A stretch of DNA of 64,000 nucleotides from Orbilia blumenaviensis (taxonomy: Eukaryota; Ascomycota; Orbiliomycetes; Orbiliales; Orbiliaceae): NCBI GenBank assembly GCA_036872755.1, contig JAVHNS010000011.1, positions 124,001-188,000 of the forward strand, in the 5' to 3' direction. Every line of letters starts with the position of its first letter. The first letter of the stretch is position 1. The notes under the pieces were generated by a model that searched no databases, was not told the origin of the DNA, and worked only from the letters and a program-made list of their open reading frames with translations. Below, one piece after another: positions 1 to 10,402 of this stretch. The translations under genes and the position numbers were made by a program.

Positions 1-1581
1 CCATGATATCATTACAAGTCTGACCGTCCTTCACATACGCCCATTTCTTACATCCCTCGACTGTACCCGGTTGAATTGGGCTTGGTGTGCTATCCGGGTT
101 AGCACTAGATGCTGTAGTAGTAGTGGGGAGTTTTATAGTCATCGTAGATGTCTGGCGGCGGAGGGTGGTTGTGGTTGTTAATCTAATAGTTGTGGATGAA
201 GTGTCGACTTGGACTGGTGGAACGAGTAAACCGGGCCCTAGGACGCAGATATAGTTCCCCCTAACTAGATCTGAGCAGGTAGGCTTGATGCTGCGATTCC
301 AACGGAAAAGGTCTGCGACGGTTATTCGGCTTTGAGGATTGTTGGCTTTCACGCGGGAAATAATGGATTCGCATGTGTCGCTGGCTCTTACCAAAGCCCA
401 CATTATGCAGTTTTTGGTCATGCCGGGGCTGATTAGGGTTGGTGTCTCTCTTACTGGTTTAACTTTAGTCACTGTACTCATGGTTGATGTGGTTTGAGAA
501 GGAGGGCCGCGGATACAGATATAGGTCTTTTCAAGAAGCCCGCTGCAGTCCGGTCCGAGAGAAGGATTCCAGAGGAATAGCTCGTCGATTGTAGTCCGGA
601 CCTCTCCGCCGCGGGAGAGAATACTTTCGCAGGTGTCCCCGATTCCGACGTGCCCCCACTTCTGACAGCCTCTGGTTGTACCCTCTGGGACTATTATCAT
701 TTTCGAGGTAGTTGTTGGCTTTTCTGGTCTTCTTGTTGTGATGCTGACTGTAGAGGTGATGGTTATTCCTGGGACAACTCTAGAGGCACCCTCGACGCCA
801 ACACAAATATAGGTCTCAGCCCACATAGTGGTGCATCCTTTCCCAATTGCTGGGTTCCAGGCGTATAGTTGGTCAATCGTGAGATCGTCATACATAGGTA
901 TGATGTCAAAACAGCCCTGGCCGGGCTCTACGAAGTGGAAATTTGTACAGGATTTGATCATCCCCTGCTGGATCGGAGCTGGTGTCGAGATAGCGTTTTC
1001 ATTAGGTGGTGATGGAGTAGTAGGATCTGGCAATGGCATCCGCTCTTGCCCATGTCCGACGCAGTAGTTGGTATCTGGCACGAGGAGTTCGTCACAAATC
1101 CCATCTTCTAGAGATGGATTCTGAGAATTTTATTATATATATTAGCAATTGACCAGCCGATAACGGTTCGTAGACATCAAGTTAAACCAGTAAGGGGGTG
1201 CGGGCCGCAGGTCTGGGGACTTACCCACTCAATCAACTGCTCTAGAGTAATATCACTGGCTACAAGGATACCATCGCAGGTATCTCCTTCAACCGCAGTG
1301 AGCCACAAAGAACACCCTGATGATACATCGCGAGCCATCACATGCACTCTATTCAATGATGGGGACACTAAGGCCCCACGGTCTGTATATTACCCGAAAG
1401 TAAAATGAGGAAATATTAGTAATCACCATCTTCGACACAAGCAAAAACTCTATCTAAGAAGAGAGGGATGATCTATACCTCTAACCCCGCGAGCATAGCC
1501 ATATGGAACAGCGGCATGGCACCCGCCAGCAACAGCCAGTCCCAGAATCGAAAACCTCTTCAAGAAGGATGTCGACGTCAT
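1..1581 (-). CDS. Secreted multi-LysM chitin-binding protein, 3' end outside window
   Basis: Exons on the minus strand are 1581-1479, 1382-1225 and 1120 to beyond base 1; all junctions are GT-AG and keep phase. The start gives a signal peptide (MTSTSFLKRF..., hydrophobic core, probable cleavage after GCHA). Four complete LysM-like modules and the start of a fifth follow, each of the form C-x-x-W/F...GD/GQ-x-C-x-x-I...I/L-x-x-L/I-x-x-W-N-P/R-S...C...Y-I/C-C-V. Linkers are Thr/Ser/Pro rich. In fungi such Cys-containing LysM arrays bind chitin oligomers outside the cell and can shield hyphae or mask chitin. That role is inferred from the family. No catalytic domain is seen in the visible part, but a downstream one cannot be excluded because the gene continues past the left edge. 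Confidence 0.85.
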
Positions 1582-3121
1582 AGCTTTTCTCTATAAATTT
1601 TTTTCCCTTCTGGCTCACAAAAAATATATATTAAATATTAAAATCGAATCGCCTGTATACAGGACAAAAAAAGAAGAAAAGCAAGAACTAAAAAGAACGA
1701 GAAAAAGTATATATAAAAACGTTAAACGCCCGAATAAATTTCGTATCAAACGATCGAGCTGAGGTCCCGCTCTCAGTATAAGCTTAAAACTTAAGCTATC
1801 CTGAGCTTAAGGTGAAAATTAAAGGAAATGATATGATACTGATCGGCCTTTGTTGGGGTATATATATACGTTTCGGTTACATGAACACGAAGATCCAAAA
1901 CCCATGGCCATTTCTAACGGCTTCCATTCAAGTGATTGATCACTTTATCGAGTGGCAGTATTGTATGCATTTCTTAGTATCAGGGTACCTCTGGCATGCT
2001 AGAATTCGATAGAACTGCAATTGGCTGTTCGAAGAATAACAATATCAGTGAAACCAGCCATCCCACTATCGATATATTGCAAAATCCGTCTGCCAATCGC
2101 AGCAACGGATACAAACACAAGGTACACCAGCCACACACGGCATTCCCTGGCATGTGGACAGCCATACAAGAGTATCCTATATCACACTCGCCTCGTTCCT
2201 CGTTTCAGGCCCTGCAAGAGCCCCCACATGCATATTACCCCCCTCCGTCTTAAATGCATACGTATCGGTACCTAGATGCCTTGTACCACATTGATAGGGG
2301 GGCGCTATTCCGCGAAAATAACGCCACCTGAATGTTCAAATACCAGCCATATAGCATTTTTGCCTATATATCTACTGCGGATCAGCTTGTTTCTGGAATG
2401 TTAGGCTCCTACTAATACAGGTAATCGATACCGAATACTGTGTTGGCGCATTCCGCGCTGTTTCACGACCAAAAGTAAGAGGTTAACACTAGTATTGGTG
2501 AATCCGATGAGCCGGGTTGCTCTTGAACCCCCTCAAGCTAGCCATGTGAATGAAGAACAGAAAGGAAGAGAAATATCTAATTTAAAACTATATACAATAG
2601 AAGCAGAGACGAGAGGCCAATTTAAAGGTGGATATATGGTGCTGGCAATTAGGACAAATTTGTTGTATTTTGTGTGTTGTCGCAGTCGCCGAAGATGGTT
2701 ATTATCCAGGCAGGGCTTTGATCAGCCATGCATGCGGGTGACAACGATGGACCCAGGTTCAGGTCTCGACCAGGGGGCAATGGCCTATACTACCCCAAGA
2801 CTAATATAACATCCATGATACATATATATCCAACTTCAAGATCAAGAGAAGCCCATAACAAACAACAGACAAAGAACCATAGAATGCCAAAGAAACCCCA
2901 TACAATGGTAGTAGTAATATATATTATCAATACATCCCGCTCTCAAGTCCAAACCGACAATGATGAAAAAAAAAAAAAAAAAACTAAACAAAAAACAAGG
3001 TAATAAGTACTTTAAGTATCTATACAATGAATGTTCCCAAGCTGTGCCAGATATGATAACAAAGAGAGCCCCAAAGCAAACCATAAATTAAGCCTCCGGT
3101 CGATTACATGGGAAAACCGAT
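1582..3121. other. Intergenic, LysM promoter side and PEX2 3' side
   Basis: No convincing gene. The 150 bases upstream of the LysM start are A/T rich, with TATATA motifs at about 1620-1720. A run of A residues lies at 2965-2982. Short open frames here have no protein character and no splice partners. Confidence 0.5.
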
Positions 3122-4867
3122 CTACCTCTCCCACGGCCTGACCTCCAGCTCATCCAGCTCCCCGTCGTCAGCTGTTGCATAGTTGCTATCATCCTCCACA
3201 ACCCCCTTCATGTAATACCCCGCAGCATTGCCTCCCCTCTCTGTCCTCGTCCCATCGCTCTCATCCCCGTCATCATCCTCATCAGCGGCACCCGCATAAA
3301 CCACTTCTGCCGGCTCCTCGTTGATCGGATCATCGTCTTCATCATAATCATCTTCAATGATATCATCCAACCCGTGATCTTCCCTAGGACTCAGAACCGC
3401 CAGTTCTCCGTCGTCACCTTCGCTGCTACCAATACCGCTTGCCTCTTTTTCACCTTCAAACATGCTAAGTCCCACCACGCCTGCCCTCCACGGCCTGCAC
3501 CGTTTTACGAGGGAGTTACATCTTAAGCATGCCCATCCCTCTCCTTCTTCCAGTTCGATCTTTGAGGCAATGCATACATAACAGTATACATGCCCGCACT
3601 CAACAGCCTCGTACGGGTTGGTGACGTCGTTTGAGCCTCCTCCACCTCCACCTCCGCCAGGGTTGTTTAATACATCCTCGGGACTCGATTCCGAATAACA
3701 AATCGCGCAGGTCCGCTCCGGTAAGAATCCCAATACACCATTGTTCGAACTAGGCAGAGCATCATCTTCATCGGTGCCTCTGCTCTTCCTGATCAGAACG
3801 ACCGCTTTCCTCCACAGTTTACCCAGCCATCTCCTCCAGCGGGAGATACCGACAATAGGGAGGATGAAAAGCAAAAACTCGGTGAAGGCATGCCAAACAA
3901 GCTGCCGGTTAAGGTATTCAAAGCTGACTTCACGCCTAACATGTCGTGTCGGGGTAACAAGTTTCATGCATAGGACACGATCGAGAAGAGTACGGTATCT
4001 GCCGTTGGAAAGGAAGGTGAGTAAGCTGATGAAGGAAGCGATGGAGTGGACGGTAGTAAGGTTGCTCATCGCTTTGGAGAGATTTCGGTAGAAAGGGGAT
4101 TCATCGAAGTCAAGGCCAGCGGAGGAGGAGTGAATGAGGTGAGAGTCGAGCTTATCGTAGAGGTAGCGGCCGAGGACAGTGACCAGGCCGTAAAGTGTCT
4201 TTTGGGTGACAGAGGGTGGGGTGTCGATCGCACCTGCTCATAACCAAATCGTCAATATCAATATACATATAAACCATTATCATTCTACCAAGCCATGAAT
4301 GGATTAGAGAGGAAGGAGGTATGTACCGTTTCGGCGAGCATCGGCGTAGGCAAGATTCTGGAGGGCGGCTCCGTAGGTGGCGTTGTTGTCCCATATTGTG
4401 AATTTGAAGAGGACGAGGCGTAGGATGGCGACGAACTCGGTTTCGTAGTGTTCCTTAACAGCCGGCTATATGCCCCATACGTTCATTTACAGTCAGCCCG
4501 ATCCATTACATCAGATACTATATTGCAGCATATAGCCTGTTGTATACATCCAACAACGTTGTGCCGAGGCTATGACATAGGGATATAAAAGGAGGGAGAG
4601 AATTACATTAAAGTACTTGATAGCGTTCCAAAACTGACCCTTTAGCAACTCAAGCAGTTCGGAATCAAGAAGCTCTGTGTCAAGCTGGCCGACTCGAAAG
4701 TTGGAACCCTTGGCGGTGAGGTCGGAGAGGGAGGAGATGCCGATGAAGCGCGAGAGGGACGAAGAGGCGGACTTTGCTTCCTGGGCGCGCTGGACGGCAA
4801 GATCTGCTATCCGCGACTGGGCGCGTCGCTGGGCCTCGGCCCAGGAGATGTTGCGCGGGGCCGACAT
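3122..4867 (-). CDS. PEX2: Peroxisome biogenesis RING E3 subunit PEX2
   Basis: Minus-strand exons 4867-4607, 4465-4327 and 4233-3122 give 503 residues; junction phases 0 and 1 match. The N-terminal part (ELLDSELLELLKGQFWNAIKYF, then the membrane-spanning region through DSHLIHSSSAGLDF) follows the Pex2/Pex12 fold. The C-terminal RING is clear: CAIC, then ECGHVYCYVC, then CLRC. PEX2 works with PEX10 and PEX12 in the peroxisomal membrane as the ubiquitin ligase channel that monoubiquitinates PEX5 for recycling. Unusual points are a Gly run (eight or more residues) inside the RING between the first and second cysteine pairs, and an acidic tail of about 110 residues. The ATG at 4867 is the only one upstream in frame with the conserved N-terminus. 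Confidence 0.93.
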
Positions 4868-6420
4868 GCCCTTTCTTTCTTTGTATAATCTCAGTCGTGT
4901 TCGATAGGATTGATCCCAAGTGGTCGTGGACCAGGCCTAAGGGGGGGAGGGCCGGAAGGAAGAGGCCGGGGTTTTTGTTGTTTGTGAATGATCCAATGGC
5001 GGATTGGATTGTAAGGGATAGTGGGCAGCGTGCGTCGGAAGGAAACAGTCGAAACAGCCGATAACCACGATACACCCGAAGATACGTATAGTATATATAC
5101 ACACCAATGGCTACATCCAATATCCAAGTTTGAGGATGTTGAGGGGAGGAAGTGTGAACTACAGAAAGAGGGAGGCGTCGATGAAGAGAGAGAGAATTGT
5201 TGTTCTGGGAATAAGTTTGGAGGGCGGTGATTTGTTGTTGATGTTTGCAGCCGCCCAGCCGAGGTAATTCCCCGTTTCTATGTTACGTGCCCCCCGGCTC
5301 AGCTGGCTGGCTGGCTGGTGCTACTATCACGGGCTATTCTTTTCTTTCCCCAGCTCGAGCTCCCTAGTACCTGTTGCGCACAGTACGAATTGAATTATAA
5401 CATGCTGCACTCGACTACTGGTGTTGCTCTCGTTATTGATAAGAGCACTGCTATACTGTCCATTAATATCTATAATCTCATAGTTAAATATTTAGCACGT
5501 ACTGTACTATTGTCCGTGGTGTTACTGTACGATAGACCTGACCCGACTCCGACCCGGTTACGAGTCATATGATATATCGGGGTAAATCTTGCTACAGAAG
5601 TAGGTAATCAATTACTTACTATATAAAGTATGCGTCTTTGATAACTAAAAATTAAGATGTTTCGGGGGCACTTTTTCTTTTCTTTCTCTCTTATGCATAA
5701 ACCTGTGACATAGATTGAAGTGGAAGTTGTAACCAAATCATTTACGCTGGTCAGACAGTATACCCGTATACGTGCTAGTAGTACTAGAACGGGACACAGC
5801 CGGCCAGTTCGAGTTGCTAATAGGAGCTATTGGAAACAATTGTCGACTTTGCGTTGTCTCTAGCACCCGCAAGACCAGCCTGATGGCAACATACACTAAG
5901 ATTAACATGGCCATATGGGGGTATGTAAATGTGTATATCTCGTAGATATATAATTATCCGTTACTATATTATTCTCCGAATCAAAGAAATTCCAACTGTT
6001 CAGACTAAACTCTGCTAAGCTTGGTAAAGAGGCTGAGATATCACAATGAGCCCGAAGCCTTATGGCTCTGAGGTCATTTTTGTACTGAAACCTATCAATT
6101 GCTAAGTAAATTAATTAACCTCTGTGTAGTAATATCCCAGACTCGAAAGATCGAGGTCTTCTCTTGATCCGGCCTCCACATGGCCATGCATGCTCCTAAC
6201 TAACACATAGAATGGCCGTCCCATACGCATGAATTGTCCCTCTCGTCGTCGTGATAATAGTGATGCCATGTCAATTGCTAAATATATGAATGTTCGAATC
6301 GAATACTAAATGCTAGATAAATATGCAATGGAAGTACAAGAATACGCCGTATGAAGCTATGAGAAATATGCAAGTATGTACGGAAATAACAGATGCTATG
6401 TATAGATAAGTTGACGAGGA
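4868..6420. other. Intergenic, 1.55 kb between two minus-strand genes
   Basis: Upstream region of PEX2 (from 4868) and downstream region of the F-box gene. I see no ORF with protein character, RNA gene or repeat apart from short CTGG repeats near 5300. Confidence 0.5.
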
Positions 6421-8004
6421 CTACAAAAGGTCCCAGTCGTCGAAATACCGGAGTGCTAATAGCTCGTCTGTCGAAGACGATGCCTTCTTCGCATCCCAAT
6501 ACCGCGCAAACCCCTCCATCATCTCCAGTCCTTTCGTGTACATCCGATCTACCCCGCTCTGCCGCCTCTCTTCTTCATTCCCCACCAGAACTTCCTTCAG
6601 CGTCTCCAGCACCACCTTAAGCCTTGCCATTGTTGGTCCGGAAGGGTCTTCAATCACTTTAAGAAGGTTGCCTGGGTAGGTTACTACCACGACCATTTTG
6701 AATAATTCTTTGACTGAGACTCTTGTGCCTTTGATGTAGTTCCCCAGACCGCCGCCAAGTTCTGGCAGGAATTCGCTCAGGTCTGCTCCTCCCTCTTCCA
6801 CTTTTCCACTGTTATTATTACCATTATTATTACTGCTGTTGTTGCTTGTATTTTCTGTCTGCTGTTTCTGAGCGTTGTTGTACTTCAAACATGCCATATA
6901 CACCGCACATAATATTCCCAGATGTGCAGTGGATCTAAAATACCCTTGAGCGCATCTACACACAGGCTTTACATCCCTTTCCTTAAAATCCACCAGACTA
7001 TCCTTTGGCAACTTTAACAGTGAATTATACTGATAGAAGGAGATGATAGTGTGGGTGAAGTAGAAGGAAGGATTTCCTGGGCGAGGCCATACGCGAGGGT
7101 TATATTGTGAGGGAGGAAGGCCTTGGATGCGAAGGTATTCGAGTTCCCATTCATTTTCGTCTGGGGGCATTAGGGAGTATAATTGTTTTGTGATTTTGTC
7201 GAGTTTGTGGAGTTTGAGGTACCATGATGGGATGTTTGAGCAAGGGCTTTCATCCTCCTCATCGTTATTACTCCCGCTGGTATAATTTAAAAGAGGAGGG
7301 AGAAAATGCTCGCGGGCCTGGCGCTGTAGGTCAAAGAAGGCTGGTTTGAGGTACCGAGCAAAGTAACGTAGGTTGCGCCCGGCGAGTTCTCTGCAAAAGT
7401 AGGAACGATGCTCGAGGACAATGGCCCGGAAGCGTGAGTGTGTGTGGTAGAGCGACTGTAGCTCGCGGCTGTCCAGGTATGAAAAGATGTCTCTTAATAT
7501 CTCAGCAGGAAGAAGAAGAATTTCTGATGTTTTTATTGTGTCTTTCTCTTCCTCTCTTTCTCTTTCCTTTTCTTTTTCTAAACTTTTACTTTTAATTTTC
7601 TCTGCTGCTACTGCTTTAGATTTTGTAGACGATGATGTTGGTGGTATTATTGGTGTTGAAGCTGAGACGACGGCTTTGGTTTGGACTGGAAGCGCTGGTT
7701 TTAACAAGACTAGTTGCAATTCTGGTTTCGATGCTGGTTTAAAACCTGATTTCGAAGACACTACTGCTGCCTTACTACTTTTGCCATCTCTGTTGCTGTC
7801 CTTATTGTTGTATTTGTTCTTGTTCTGGTTATTCTTTTTCTCGTCGACGAGGACTTCGATATGGAGCAGCTTTGGTTGTGAACAACTGTTGTCAGGCACC
7901 TCCTCCGCAGCGGTAGACAGCGGCGGGGATTTGAGGTCGGGGAGAATAGCCCGCAGAAGGCTCCGACGGAAATCGAGCTTCGTCCGCTTTTTGAAAAGGC
8001 CCAT
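6421..8004 (-). CDS. F-box protein, intronless
   Basis: A single exon of 527 residues. The F-box lies at about residues 161-200 (LLLPAEILRDIFSYLDSREL followed by LYHTHSRFRAIV), preceded by a basic N-terminus (MGLFKKRTKLDFRR) and a Lys/Ser/Glu-rich low-complexity stretch. After the F-box comes a helical region with no known substrate-binding repeat (no LRR, WD40 or Kelch), and an Asn-rich insert at about residue 390-400. F-box proteins bind Skp1 and present targets to the SCF ubiquitin ligase; the target here is unknown. The start at 8004 is the first ATG, with ATG-free A/T-rich DNA upstream. Confidence 0.85.
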   Translation of the reverse strand: MGLFKKRTKLDFRRSLLRAILPDLKSPPLSTAAEEVPDNSCSQPKLLHIEVLVDEKKNNQNKNKYNNKDSNRDGKSSKAAVVSSKSGFKPASKPELQLVLLKPALPVQTKAVVSASTPIIPPTSSSTKSKAVAAEKIKSKSLEKEKEREREEEKDTIKTSEILLLPAEILRDIFSYLDSRELQSLYHTHSRFRAIVLEHRSYFCRELAGRNLRYFARYLKPAFFDLQRQAREHFLPPLLNYTSGSNNDEEDESPCSNIPSWYLKLHKLDKITKQLYSLMPPDENEWELEYLRIQGLPPSQYNPRVWPRPGNPSFYFTHTIISFYQYNSLLKLPKDSLVDFKERDVKPVCRCAQGYFRSTAHLGILCAVYMACLKYNNAQKQQTENTSNNSSNNNGNNNSGKVEEGGADLSEFLPELGGGLGNYIKGTRVSVKELFKMVVVVTYPGNLLKVIEDPSGPTMARLKVVLETLKEVLVGNEEERRQSGVDRMYTKGLEMMEGFARYWDAKKASSSTDELLALRYFDDWDLL

Positions 8005-9481
8005 GATTTTATATGTTTTTTAAATTGTAAATATAGATATAATCAACTTCCAATAGGATATAAAAAAAGATCGGACGATTAAATAGAAGTAGTATGAGTA
8101 GGGGGCGGTAAGATAAGATAAGATCGGATCAAAAGATATAGATCTCGACAGACTCGAAAGGGATTCTTTTCAGACAGGAAAAGACAGGAAGAAAAAAGGG
8201 CACACGAGCAATAGTAATATTTATATCCTCGAGTAATGTCAAAGTTAATGCTTTTCTTTTTCTCTCTCTGTCTTTGTTACCCCTCGTTATTGAATTAATA
8301 GATTTGACAACGTGAACAGCTGTTTTTAAACAAGAAGCTTCTCCTCTCGCCTTGCCCTTTTATTAGGTATTATATGAAGCCAACCGGCCGCCCCCCCCAA
8401 AAGAAAAACGGTGCGTGCGTTCGGTGGGAGAAACGTTTAACCAAACCCGTTCCTATCAACTATTGCGATTGATGACATTTCGCGAATTATGCACCACGCC
8501 ATTGGCTTCCTTCCCCACTTTTCCTTTTTTTTTTCACACCCCCCATTTCCCTTCGCCTCTTTTCCATATGGCATGCACTTCCTTTTGTCTTGTCACCCTC
8601 TGTTTCTGGGCTTTTTGCGAGGATATTGTGTGTGTTAAACAGTATGTAAACCATCTCACGCTGCATATGCAGGGCAGGCTGGTTCGGCTTAGCGTCTTTG
8701 GATGTGGTCTGGGGGTTGGGGGAGGGGTCACGAGTTTGGTAATTAATATGTCCATGACTTACGGGTACCTTCTTTTTGTTCAGAGTAGTGGCAGTAGCAG
8801 CTCACCCCACGTTAATTGCTTCTCGAAGGCATCTACGGTCGGGTATCTACTTTACCAGACTATGTGTCTATGCGCCACGGTCAGTCGATAGTGGTGGGCA
8901 TTCAGTGCTGGCACTTCGTGAATTCTTCCTCGTGATCGACCTTATATTTTTCTTCGAATACTTTGTTTCCCATATAAAGTTCTCCTTTTTTTTTATTTTT
9001 TTAAATCAATTTAATGTTAAAGTGTATCTCGTCGGAATTGAGATTTTCGAGGCGTGTCCGGCCGATGTATCTCATGATATCTTCAGGCTATAGCGCTGCA
9101 GCAGCAGGCTCTTGCCTCCTCCCCCTCGGACCGCCGGGTGGTTTATGTGGTCGTGGTTACTATAGGGCAGATTGAATCTGGCAACTGGTGGCAGAACATG
9201 GCAGTTGGCTGATCACTAGTTGTGTTGCGCATTACCTCATTAGCTCCGTCTCCAAGACAAAGCAGGAATCAACCCCCACACTGACTGCACAAGCCACCGT
9301 CACCGTCACCACTACTATCATTATCACGATCATCATTATCGGCACCACGACCATCATCATCACCACCATCATCGTCATCCATCGCTATAGTCACCAGGAA
9401 TAATCACGAGCCTCTCTTAGGTTTCAAGCTAAACTAGAACAAGTAGTAGTAGCGATAATAAAAGTAATCGCAAAAAGAAGG
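8005..9481. other. Intergenic, divergent promoters
   Basis: Lies between the F-box gene (minus) and the small plus-strand gene at 9482, so it should carry both promoters. It has T-rich tracts around 8525 and 8985 and a trinucleotide repeat at 9290-9380. An open frame at 8415-8891 reads like random sequence. Confidence 0.45.
9290..9380. repeat. Imperfect ACC/ATC trinucleotide repeat
   Basis: An interrupted run of ACC, ATC and CATCAT triplets about 100 bases upstream of the 9482 gene. The Thr/Ile-rich open frame across it is a product of the repeat. Confidence 0.7.
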
Positions 9482-10402
9482 ATGCCGAGCGCAACAACAA
9501 TTGCCGAAGCCCTTGACACGCTCCCCTCATCCTCATCCTTATCATCACATAACATCAGTCCCACCCGAAGAGCCCCTCTTCTTCTTCTAAATCCAACAGT
9601 GCGAAAGAATAAATTTGACAGCCCAACTTCAGCCTCTTCGCACCGACCTGCAGCGCTAAAATGGGTTCCATCGCATCCTCAGCACCTTCTTTCACGGAAT
9701 AGCAATCGTAGTATCGATATCCCGAGGAGAGTCAAGGAGTCGATCTTGATAACGGGACGAGATGCTGGTGTTAAGCAATGTTAGCTTTTCTCTATTATTT
9801 TTCCCCTGGGAATCCACGCTTTTACGAGATACACTAGGCTGACGAAGGGAAGAAAAATGGGTTTTTTATTTTATATAGCACTAAAATTTAAATGCCGCCT
9901 GCCCCTGCCGTTTCTTGAACAAAATGGACCACATGACGAGGATCTTATCGACAATACCCCCGAAGAAAACGACGATTCTGGTGACAATGAGGGAAGAGAG
10001 ATGGAGGAGGAGGGCGGCCGCCCCGCTATGATGACACTCAGCGATCTGGAAATGGACCTAGACACCCCCGATTCCCCGCCCGCCAAACCAACTCCCAAAC
10101 GACGCAGAATCAGCAAACACCACGACAAAGATCAAGAAGTGGGGGGGGGAGAAGAAGAAGATGAATTATACGACACCCTCCCGGCGGACTTTCTAAAATT
10201 ATTAAAGGCAGAGATTCCAGGCGGCAAGAGCCACGTCTCGCCCGGCGACTTCGCGAGGGTGTGGAAAATGAGTGGACGGGCGATGGGTAACGAGTTGGTG
10301 CTTGCGCAGAATGAGTATTTTGATGCGAGTAGGGCGAGGATTGGAAAGAAGAAGAAGGGTAGGCAAGGTGAAGAAAAGTTACGTAGGGTAAAGGTAACGT
10401 GA
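9482..10402 (+). CDS. Hypothetical protein, 269 residues, acidic then basic
   Basis: Two open frames join across an intron at 9768-9878 (donor G/GTGTTA, acceptor TATATAG/C, phase 1 on both sides) to give 269 residues. The N-terminal third is Ser/Pro/Arg rich. The middle is strongly acidic (HDEDLIDNTPEENDDSGDNE) followed by a basic patch (KPTPKRRRISKHH), which looks like a nuclear localisation signal. The C-terminal 70 residues look folded (LPADFLKLLKAEIPGG, then FARVWKMSGRAMGNEL) and end in Lys/Arg. I do not recognise the family. The donor is not the common GTRAGT form, so the N-terminal exon is less sure than the second. Confidence 0.5.

Noticed and set aside
7487..8023. 178-codon plus frame opposite the F-box gene
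   Set aside because: Shadow of the Ser/Lys/Glu-rich part of the F-box protein.
8415..8891. 158-codon plus frame between the F-box gene and the 9482 gene
   Set aside because: No domain or signal peptide, and Cys/Phe/His-rich composition typical of T-rich noncoding DNA.
9188..9403. Thr/Ile-rich plus frame
   Set aside because: Translation of the ACC/ATC repeat; no further support.
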